From contig JAFAVN010000524.1 in NCBI GenBank assembly GCA_019242435.1, positions 1 to 10,360 of the forward strand: a DNA stretch of 10,360 nt. Direction: 5' to 3'. The position numbers and the translations under genes were made by a program. The notes below the pieces were generated by a model. It had not been told where the DNA came from and searched no databases. It saw nothing but the letters and a program-made list of their open reading frames with translations. Position 1 is the first letter of the stretch, and each line of letters starts with the position of its first letter. Source of the DNA: Verrucomicrobiota bacterium (GTDB lineage Bacteria > Verrucomicrobiota > Verrucomicrobiia > Chthoniobacterales > JAFAMB01). Shown one piece after another: positions 5,373 through 10,360 of the stretch.

Positions 5373-6828
5373 CGGCATTGCCCAGCTCCGGCCGCGCCAG
5401 ATGCCACTTGGTGCTTTTTTCGTAGGCATTCGCAACGCGCAGGACCATACCTTCATCCAGAGCTTTCCCCAGAATTTGCAGGCCGATCGGCAACTTGCTG
5501 CCTTCCACATTGGCCAACCCACAGGGAATGCTGATCCCGCATATTCCGGCCATGTTGGCCGCGAGTGTGAAGATATCCGCCAGGTACATTTTCAGCGGGT
5601 CCCCCGTCCGTTCCCCTAGTTTAAAGGCGGACGTTGGTGAAGTCGGACAAAGGATTGCGTCGACCTCCGCGAACGCTTCCTCGAAATCGCGGCGGATTAA
5701 GGTTCTAACCTTCTGAGCATTGAGATAGTACGCATCGTAATAACCGGAGCTAAGAGCATAGGTGCCCAGAATGATTCGCCGTTTCACTTCCTGGCCAAAT
5801 CCTTCTTCTCGCGTCTTGCCATAATGATCCAGCAATCCGGTAATACCGTCTGCGCGATACCCATACCGCACACCATCAAAACGAGCCAGGTTTGCCGAAG
5901 CCTCAGCCGGAGCAATAATGTAATAAGCACTCAGTGCGTACTCGGTATGGGGCAACGAGATCTCAACGATGTTGGCGCCCAGGCTTTCGAAGTGGGCGAC
6001 AGCGGTACGAATCGCCTGCTCAACCTGAGGATCTAACCCCTCGACGAAATACTCCTTAGGCAAACCGAGGGTTAACCCTTTAATGCCTTTCTCCAGATTG
6101 GCCGTGTAATCCGGCACCGGCGCGTCCAAACTAGTTGAATCGGCTCGGTCAACGCCGCTAATCAGTTTCATGATAATGGCTGCGTCTTCCACATCCTTAG
6201 TTAAGGGTCCGATCTGATCCAGAGAGGACGCGAACGCAACCAAACCATACCGGGAGACCCGACCATATGTCGGCTTGAGACCGACGCATCCGCAAAGCGC
6301 TGCCGGCTGCCGGATTGATCCTCCGGTATCAGAGCCAAGCGCTGCTAACGCTTCATCGGCGGCAACAATGGCTGCCGACCCGCCGCTTGACCCCCCCGGT
6401 GTTCGTTCAATATCCCAGGGATTATGGGTCGGGCCAAACGCGGAATTTTCGGTAGAAGATCCCATAGCAAACTCATCCATGTTCGCTCGCCCAAATGGGA
6501 TTGCGCCGGCCGCCCTCAGCTTTCGAATAACGCTCGCATCGTACGGCGCAACATATCCCTGAAGGATTTTCGAAGCACAGCCGCAAGGGTGGCCTTGCAC
6601 GCTGATGACATCTTTTATCGCAATTGGAACACCGCCTAAAGGCAAGGAAACGTCCGCCTCTTCGGCCTCTTTCAGAGCGCGCTCACCATCAAAAGAGAGG
6701 TATCCATGAATTGCAGAGTCGATCCGTTCGATTCTGCGAATCAACGATTCCGTAACTTCCTTGGGAGAGACCTGCTTTGTTCGGAGAAGGTCTCTGGTTG
6801 CATGGACGGTCAACGAGAATAATTCCAC
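5359..6828 (-). CDS. gatA: Asp-tRNA(Asn)/Glu-tRNA(Gln) amidotransferase subunit A
   Basis: GatA is the amidase subunit of GatCAB: it releases ammonia from glutamine, which GatB uses to convert Glu-tRNA(Gln) or Asp-tRNA(Asn) to the amidated form. The 489 residues are a complete amidase-signature protein. The Ser-cisSer-Lys triad is visible as K72 (IAIKDVI), S147 (TPGGSSGGSAA, 143-153) and S171 (GSDTGGSIRQP, 166-175). Spacing matches S. aureus GatA K79/S154/S178. The start codon is GTG (6828-6826), one base after the gatC TAA, so the two are tightly coupled; AAGGTG about 10 nt upstream may help initiation. The C-terminus ends inside a hairpin. gatB does not follow: the next gene downstream is convergent. 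The alternative of a different amidase is unlikely given the adjacent gatC. Confidence 0.96.
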   Translation of the reverse strand: MELFSLTVHATRDLLRTKQVSPKEVTESLIRRIERIDSAIHGYLSFDGERALKEAEEADVSLPLGGVPIAIKDVISVQGHPCGCASKILQGYVAPYDASVIRKLRAAGAIPFGRANMDEFAMGSSTENSAFGPTHNPWDIERTPGGSSGGSAAIVAADEALAALGSDTGGSIRQPAALCGCVGLKPTYGRVSRYGLVAFASSLDQIGPLTKDVEDAAIIMKLISGVDRADSTSLDAPVPDYTANLEKGIKGLTLGLPKEYFVEGLDPQVEQAIRTAVAHFESLGANIVEISLPHTEYALSAYYIIAPAEASANLARFDGVRYGYRADGITGLLDHYGKTREEGFGQEVKRRIILGTYALSSGYYDAYYLNAQKVRTLIRRDFEEAFAEVDAILCPTSPTSAFKLGERTGDPLKMYLADIFTLAANMAGICGISIPCGLANVEGSKLPIGLQILGKALDEGMVLRVANAYEKSTKWHLARPELGNAEKAA

Positions 6829-6829
6829 G

Positions 6830-7117
6830 TTACTCGATCACCTTAGTTACAATGAACAGCCCTTGTGCCTCGCGTGGCGCATTTGCCAGAGCGGCTTCGC
6901 GTTCCAGGCAAGGACCCACCTGATCTTCACGGAACACGTTGTAGATAGGAAAACTGTGAGCCGTGGGTTCTACCTCCTTGAGGTCAAGCTGATTAAGCTT
7001 CTCGACATGCTTAAGCACGTTCCCTAATTGCGATTGAAACGTCTCTATTTCCGCCGGGTCCAGCTTAATCCGAGCAAGCTCGGCTACGTATTGCACATCG
7101 AATTTTTGAGCGCTCAT
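6830..7117 (-). CDS. gatC: Asp-tRNA(Asn)/Glu-tRNA(Gln) amidotransferase subunit C
   Basis: GatC is the small subunit that wraps around the GatA-GatB interface and stabilises the transamidosome. The 95-residue length is typical. Conserved features are VQYVAELARIKLDPAEIE (8-25, family V-x2-[IV]-A-x-LARL-x-L), a helix with the family-type LGNVLKHVEKLNQLD (31-45), and the V-EPT--- region (VEPTAHSFP at 49-57). The C-terminal part APREAQGLFIVTKVIE corresponds to the family AP---G-F-VP-V-. The ATG at 7117 gives the usual N-terminus; no Shine-Dalgarno is visible. gatA starts one base after its stop. Upstream by about 100 bp lies the gene for the 125-aa membrane-anchored protein on the same strand; an imperfect palindrome (7146-7165) in that gap may belong to the gatC promoter. 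Confidence 0.94.
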   Translation of the reverse strand: MSAQKFDVQYVAELARIKLDPAEIETFQSQLGNVLKHVEKLNQLDLKEVEPTAHSFPIYNVFREDQVGPCLEREAALANAPREAQGLFIVTKVIE

Positions 7118-7145
7118 CGGGAAATTAATGAATAGAACGGCGGGA

Positions 7146-7165
7146 ACACGGCGTCAACGCGGTGT
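7146..7165. promoter_or_regulatory. Imperfect 20-bp palindrome upstream of gatC
   Basis: Nested arms ACAC (7146-7149)/GTGT (7162-7165) and GCG (7151-7153)/CGC (7158-7160), each separated by a single G-G mismatch, surround a 4-nt centre. It ends 29 bp before the gatC start. It could be an operator or a leader hairpin, and no known consensus is recognised. Confidence 0.25.
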
Positions 7166-7203
7166 GAACGAGCGAGAACGCCGCCCGCAGGCTCAGGACA
7201 GGC

Positions 7204-7218
7204 AACGCTGCCCGCGTT
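7204..7218 (-). terminator. Short hairpin overlapping the stop codon of the 125-aa gene
   Basis: AACGC (7204-7208) pairs with GCGTT (7214-7218) around a 5-nt loop. On the minus strand the first arm begins within the TAA stop (7219-7217). No T-run follows. It may be a weak terminator or simply a local stem; the arms are only 5 bp. Confidence 0.3.
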
Positions 7219-7594
7219 ACAAATGGTTCATCAGCTGAATCACCAAGTAGAGCACGATGGCTCCTGCAAAAATAACCGCTACGACCATGGTCAACAGACG
7301 GAGGCGGGCTGCCCGGCGTTGAGCGCGGCGCGGCCTCGGGGGACGCTCAATCGGGACACCGGATTCGTAGCGAGCATCCTCAAGCACATCAGCCGAATCC
7401 AAAGGACTACGATGGGCCGATGCTCTGGCCATACGCTCCTGGCGTTCGCGTTCCAGACGTTCTTCGGCAATCTTGGGCGCCTGCGCAATCAGATTTTCCA
7501 ATTGCTCCATTTGCTGCCGTAGAGCTCTTTCCTGTTTGGCGAGCTCTTCTTGTCGTGAATTGAGAGGTGAATCGCCAGAACGCTTTCGTTGCAT
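7217..7594 (-). CDS. Small coiled-coil protein with C-terminal membrane anchor
   Basis: Family not recognised. From ATG 7594 the product is 125 residues. A charged, heptad-like region (about 13-55) contains RQEELAKQERALRQQMEQL. A polar linker follows, then a strongly basic patch (RPPRPRRAQRRAARLR, 84-99). A single hydrophobic segment (about 100-121, with LTMVVAVIFAGAIVLYLVI) ends at MNHL. With the basic patch just before it, the positive-inside rule places the coiled coil in the cytoplasm and makes this a tail-anchored inner-membrane protein. The ATG shares its A with the TGA of the upstream gene (TGATG), which decides the start over the GTG one codon earlier (7597). The upstream neighbour has the same architecture, so the two probably act together. 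No catalytic motif is visible, and the bounds are well supported by the overlap. Confidence 0.75.
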   Translation of the reverse strand: MQRKRSGDSPLNSRQEELAKQERALRQQMEQLENLIAQAPKIAEERLERERQERMARASAHRSPLDSADVLEDARYESGVPIERPPRPRRAQRRAARLRLLTMVVAVIFAGAIVLYLVIQLMNHL

Positions 7595-8217
7595 CACTTA
7601 GCAAAGGCAGTGTGCGCCATAAACAATATTGCTATCGCTATCGCGATTATCCCGAAGATGATGATAGGAAGAGTGAAGGCTAGTCCTCGTTTAAACCAAG
7701 TAAAAAATTGCCCGTCTTCCGGATAATCGCTGAAATCGGGAGGGTTGATTGGATCGAGCACCTCGCTCTCCGACTCAGCATTTATCTTCGTCATCGATTT
7801 CGAATATTCGGCTCGCGCATCGTCGACGGCGCTCAACGCCTTGCTTAATTCTTTGTGTAAGTCGCCGTTATTCCAAGTCTTGGGATTGATGCGCTCCAGA
7901 TTTTGTAGATGCTGAGTGAACGCCAGGGACGAGGATTTTAGCTGTTCCACGCGCTTCTCGGTCTCGTAAGTCTGGCGTTCAATCACCACTAAGGACCGAC
8001 TCAGTTTCTCGACCATTTCTGCGCGACCCTGTTCAAGCTCATCCTGTTTCCGGCTAAGCTCTTCCAGCTCCCTTTTCTGTTTTTCGATTGCTTCCTGTTG
8101 GCGCTTTAACTGCAGGAGCTGTTCTTGTGCACGCTGAACCTGGGAATCGAGCTCGTCCGGCGAAGGCGGGTCACCGTTCGAAAGATCGAGGAACGGTTCT
8201 TTCATACTTTCCGACAT
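7594..8217 (-). CDS. Coiled-coil protein with C-terminal membrane anchor
   Basis: Family not recognised. The 207 residues begin with a short acidic/proline segment (1-23). A long, Gln/Glu/Lys-rich coiled coil follows (about 24-110, including LKRQQEAIEKQKRELEELSR), then a second helical stretch (118-147) and a linker with PINPPDFSDYPEDG (156-169). One hydrophobic helix (about 179-201, LAFTLPIIIFGIIAIAIAIL) lies just before the C-terminus. WFKRG precedes the helix, consistent with an N-in, tail-anchored topology. ATG 8217 is used; M5 is an alternative start. Its TGA overlaps the ATG of the 125-aa gene by one base, so the two proteins are co-translated. They could form a heteromeric coiled coil at the membrane (inference). 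A small hairpin (8231-8244) sits in its leader. No similarity to SNARE-like or phage shock proteins can be claimed from the sequence alone. Confidence 0.78.
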   Translation of the reverse strand: MSESMKEPFLDLSNGDPPSPDELDSQVQRAQEQLLQLKRQQEAIEKQKRELEELSRKQDELEQGRAEMVEKLSRSLVVIERQTYETEKRVEQLKSSSLAFTQHLQNLERINPKTWNNGDLHKELSKALSAVDDARAEYSKSMTKINAESESEVLDPINPPDFSDYPEDGQFFTWFKRGLAFTLPIIIFGIIAIAIAILFMAHTAFAK

Positions 8218-8230
8218 CCAGGGTTCATAT

Positions 8231-8314
8231 CCGGGAAATCCCGGCTCTGCGCAACCGGAAAACCTCAGATCGAGGCAAGATAATACCAGAATTCTGCCGC
8301 GAGGTCTATTGCCT
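8231..8314. other. Cluster of stem-loops upstream of the coiled-coil gene pair
   Basis: This lies in the 306-bp gap 8218-8523. CCGGG/CCCGG (8231-8235/8240-8244, AAAT loop) is a perfect hairpin 14 nt before the coiled-coil gene's ATG. Further upstream AGGCAA (8273-8278) pairs with TTGCCT (8309-8314), enclosing ACC/GGT (8285-8287/8303-8305) and the perfect 10-bp palindrome CAGAATTCTG (8287-8296). These may be leader structures or regulator sites for the minus-strand gene pair; nothing matches a known class. Confidence 0.35.
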
Positions 8315-8325
8315 GTTAGCTAAAT

Positions 8326-8512
8326 AGTGAATGGTCAGAAGTGAAAAGGGACTGATGATGATGGGTGATTAGTGATCAGTGATTGGTAGCTAATAATCGC
8401 AATGGATTGTTCAGCTCTGGTCCACAGGTCAGCCGTTGCCGGGCTAATTTTCGGTCTTGATCAGCCCCATCACCAATCACTTTTCATCACTCACATTTCA
8501 CTTCTCACGCCT
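8326..8512. repeat. Nested inverted-repeat element with GTGATTR heptamers
   Basis: Two perfect 10-bp pairs are nested: AGAAGTGAAA (8337-8346) with TTTCACTTCT (8496-8505), and AGTGATTGGT (8378-8387) with ACCAATCACT (8472-8481). The left side contains three tandem heptamers (GTGATTA, GTGATCA, GTGATTG at 8365-8385) preceded by GATGATGATG. The right side repeats degenerate CATCAC/CTCAC units. The whole, about 180 bp, could fold into one long interrupted hairpin. It fills most of the gap between the coiled-coil pair and the methyltransferase gene. It resembles a dispersed intergenic or MITE-like repeat, with no ORF inside. No target-site duplication was identified. Confidence 0.6.
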
Positions 8513-8523
8513 CATATATTTCC

Positions 8524-9693
8524 TTATCTCCCTGGAAGAAGTTGAAAAATAAAACCTTTCAAATATTCAGTCTCCGGAATGTGCGGAAGGATCGGATGAT
8601 CCAACGGTTGGGATAAAGATCTAATCAGTCGCACATGTCGTTTTGCATCGATGCTCGCTTCTACCACGAGTTCCTGCAACATCGACCGAGCGATGTGGTG
8701 AGAGCAGGCAAACGTCGCCAGCAAGCCCCCAGGCGCCAGGATTTGCAGAGCGCGTAGATGGATCTCTTTGTAGCCCCGGCGAGCGTTACCCAAAGTCTCG
8801 CGTGATCGGGTGAACGACGGTGGATCCAGAATGATCAGATCGTAAGTTTCACCTTTCCGTACCTGTTCCGATAAAAAGTCAAAGACGTTGCGAGTGTGGA
8901 TCGACAAGCTCACATCGTTTAGCCGCGCATTCTGCGCCATGACCGGCGCCAGGCTTTCACCGACTTCGACCACTGTCACGGAGGCCGCACCGCTCCGAGC
9001 GCAGGCAAGTCCAAACGCGCCTTGATTGGCAAAACAGTCAAGGACTCGTTTGCCTGCAGCCAAGCGCGCCACTTCTTGATAATTTTCAATCTGATCGAGG
9101 TAAAAACCGGTCTTCTGTCCACTCAATAGCTCCAGCTCGAAGAGGATTCCTCCGATGCTGATCTTGAGCCGTTCGGGGGGATCGCCTTTGAGAACGCGGT
9201 TTATCAGATCCAAACCTTCGGCGCGCCGAACAGGTGCATCATTCCGCTCAATAATCGAGGTCGGCGCGAAAAGAGAGTCGAGCGCTTCAACAATAAGCGA
9301 TTTCCGCTGGTCCATTGCCAGGGTCAACGTTTGCAGGACAAAATGCTCACCGTAACGGTCGACCACCAGGCCCGGTAAGCCGTCGCTTTCGCTCCAGAAT
9401 AACCGTCCCGGGTTTCGGTTCTGGGCCCACTGTTTTCGAAACTCCTCCGCCTGCTTAATGCGCCGAGTGAAAAGATCTAGATCTAGGCGTTCGCGGCGCC
9501 GGGAGAATCGGCGCGCCACGATCTGCGACTGAGGATTATAGATGGCGCTCCCGAGCATCCGGTCTCTGCCATCTTTTATTGAAACAATCGACCCTGGTTC
9601 GGGATCACCAAATACTTTTAGGATCTCGGTATTAAAGACCCAATCGTGCCCATGAAATATCCGAGCTCGTGGCCGAACGATTATTCCTGCCAT
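8524..9693 (-). CDS. RlmI-like class I SAM-dependent rRNA methyltransferase
   Basis: The best match is the RlmI/RlmK family, which methylates 23S rRNA (E. coli RlmI makes m5C1962). The 389 residues show an N-terminal PUA-like RNA-binding domain (about 1-75, with family-type HGHDWVFNTEI at 14-24), a central linker domain with the conserved DGLPGLVVDRYG (104-115), and QKTGFYLDQ (193-201) before the Rossmann methyltransferase fold. SAM motif I is LDCFANQGAFGLACA (218-232), with acidic E243 after the next strand. The catalytic motif IV is DPPSF (290-294), and the likely nucleophile is C330 in FACSHH. ATG 9693 gives a normal N-terminus. Its exact target base is inferred from family only, so no symbol is given. 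Upstream it is separated from kamA by a repeat element. Downstream lie the GTGATTR repeat and the coiled-coil genes. Confidence 0.88.
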   Translation of the reverse strand: MAGIIVRPRARIFHGHDWVFNTEILKVFGDPEPGSIVSIKDGRDRMLGSAIYNPQSQIVARRFSRRRERLDLDLFTRRIKQAEEFRKQWAQNRNPGRLFWSESDGLPGLVVDRYGEHFVLQTLTLAMDQRKSLIVEALDSLFAPTSIIERNDAPVRRAEGLDLINRVLKGDPPERLKISIGGILFELELLSGQKTGFYLDQIENYQEVARLAAGKRVLDCFANQGAFGLACARSGAASVTVVEVGESLAPVMAQNARLNDVSLSIHTRNVFDFLSEQVRKGETYDLIILDPPSFTRSRETLGNARRGYKEIHLRALQILAPGGLLATFACSHHIARSMLQELVVEASIDAKRHVRLIRSLSQPLDHPILPHIPETEYLKGFIFQLLPGR

Positions 9694-9709
9694 CGATCAG
9701 GATCCGAAC

Positions 9710-9858
9710 TTACCACAGAGGCACCGAGAACACCCGGCTGCATTGCCTCAATGAGTTTCGTGCCAATTCCTGTACTCTCCCTTCTTTGCGCCTTTGCGTG
9801 AGATCTCACCATCTTTGGTTGCAGCTACGCGCCTTTGTGCTCCGTGCCTCGGTAGTGA
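9710..9858. repeat. Imperfect inverted repeat with GAGGCAC core (dispersed-repeat type)
   Basis: Arms 9710-9733 and 9835-9858 are complementary at 18 of 24 positions. They include the perfect core GAGGCAC (9718-9724)/GTGCCTC (9844-9850). Inside is a direct repeat GCGCCTTTG (9788-9796 and 9829-9837) and a perfect 12-bp palindrome GTGAGATCTCAC (9798-9809). Elements of the form 'CCACAGAGGCAC...GTGCCTCTGTGG' with internal 'CTTTGCGCCTTTGCG' are common intergenic repeats in Planctomycetota, Verrucomicrobiota and some Deltaproteobacteria (recalled, not searched). It lies between kamA and the methyltransferase gene and covers nearly the whole 174-bp gap. Confidence 0.6.
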
Positions 9859-9867
9859 CTTTTTATA

Positions 9868-10360
9868 CTACGAAAACAACAGCTCGTCGGCCGGCTCCGT
9901 AACTCTTTTGAACGACGGGTCGTCAACCAGTTCCGGGTACTCGAAGATTCGGCCTTCGTAATTTCGAAGCACCACCTTCTTGTCGTCATGGAATAGCACG
10001 TACTCGGGGTTGATCGGGACCTTCCCGCCACCACCGGGAGCGTCGATCACGAATTGGGGCACTGCATAACCGGTCGTATGGCCACGCAGCGACTCGATTA
10101 TCTCGATTCCTTTGGAAACGGACGTCCTCAAATGCGACGAGCCATAAATCAAATCGCACTGATAAAGGTAATACGGCCGCACTCGGCACCTCAAAAGCTT
10201 CTGGACCAGGATCCGCATCACATCAGGATCGTCGTTCACTCCTTTCAGCAATACACTTTGATTGCCCAGCGGGACCCCATGATTAACCAATCGCTCCAAC
10301 GCCTCTTTCACTTCGCTGGTCAACTCCCGAGGATGATTCACGTGAACGCTCATCCAGAGC
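9868..10360 (-). CDS. kamA: Lysine 2,3-aminomutase, C-terminal part (5' end beyond window)
   Basis: KamA is a radical-SAM, PLP-dependent enzyme converting L-lysine to L-beta-lysine, used as an osmolyte precursor, in lysine fermentation or, in relatives, for elongation factor P modification. The frame is open through base 10360, so the 5' part, including the radical-SAM CxxxCxxC cluster site, is outside the window; the ATG at 10353 is internal. The visible 163 residues (numbered here from that M) match KamA closely: GNQSVLLKGVND (30-41), RPYYLYQCDL (59-68), FRT-like HLRTSVSKGIEIIESLRGHT (74-93) and the PLP-lysine motif DAPGGGGK (104-111, K111). YQCD rather than HVLD argues for KamA over EpmB. 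The clostridial C-terminal zinc cysteines are missing; the protein ends in a divergent tail (ELVDDPSF...). The TAG stop lies in a weak 5-bp stem (9852-9856/9867-9871). Confidence 0.9.
   Translation of the reverse strand, partial: LWMSVHVNHPRELTSEVKEALERLVNHGVPLGNQSVLLKGVNDDPDVMRILVQKLLRCRVRPYYLYQCDLIYGSSHLRTSVSKGIEIIESLRGHTTGYAVPQFVIDAPGGGGKVPINPEYVLFHDDKKVVLRNYEGRIFEYPELVDDPSFKRVTEPADELLFS

Noticed and set aside
7597..7597. GTG at 7597 as the start of the 125-aa protein
   Set aside because: ATG 7594, one codon later, forms the standard TGATG overlap with the upstream stop and is the more likely start.
1..10360. tRNA, rRNA, CRISPR, insertion sequence, prophage or defence genes
   Set aside because: No T-loop motif with cloverleaf, no spaced identical repeats, and no transposase, integrase or nuclease-like ORF seen on either strand.

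Overview
The window reads as an ordinary, gene-dense chromosomal segment from a free-living Gram-negative bacterium. GC is a little over half, judged by eye. The gene set (heptose nucleotidyltransferase, GatCA, M29 aminopeptidase, KamA), the scarcity of Shine-Dalgarno sequences and the GTGATTR-type and GAGGCAC-type intergenic repeats suggest Verrucomicrobiota (Chthoniobacter/Spartobacteria-like soil lineages). That placement is inferred from style and gene content; there is no rRNA or marker phylogeny to prove it.

Layout: a truncated unrecognised gene starts on the minus strand (1-135). A 335-bp divergent intergenic region follows, containing a run of hairpins that ends in a terminator-like structure. 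On the plus strand come nudC (471-1394) and a GreA/GreB-family factor (1521-2069). An M29 aminopeptidase (2101-3210) lies on the minus strand, convergent with the Gre gene. A second plus-strand run holds rfaE2 (3337-3810), purN (3807-4433, overlapping by 4 nt), glnB (4540-4878) and a small DUF6941-like protein (4925-5320).

The rest is on the minus strand. Read in transcription order it is: the C-terminal part of lysine 2,3-aminomutase (9868-10360, cut by the window edge), an RlmI-like rRNA methyltransferase (8524-9693), two coiled-coil proteins with C-terminal membrane anchors (7594-8217 and 7217-7594, sharing one base at TGATG), gatC (6830-7117) and gatA (5359-6828). gatB is not present.

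Functionally the window is mostly housekeeping: NAD(H) and NAD-capped RNA hydrolysis, transcript-cleavage rescue of RNA polymerase, peptide breakdown, ADP-heptose synthesis for lipopolysaccharide, purine synthesis, nitrogen/carbon signalling, amidation of misacylated tRNA, rRNA methylation and beta-lysine formation. I found no mobile element, CRISPR array, tRNA, rRNA or defence system. The parts least explained are the structured region at 200-371, the paired tail-anchored coiled-coil proteins, two intergenic inverted-repeat elements (8326-8512 and 9710-9858), and a recurrent placement of stop codons inside hairpins.
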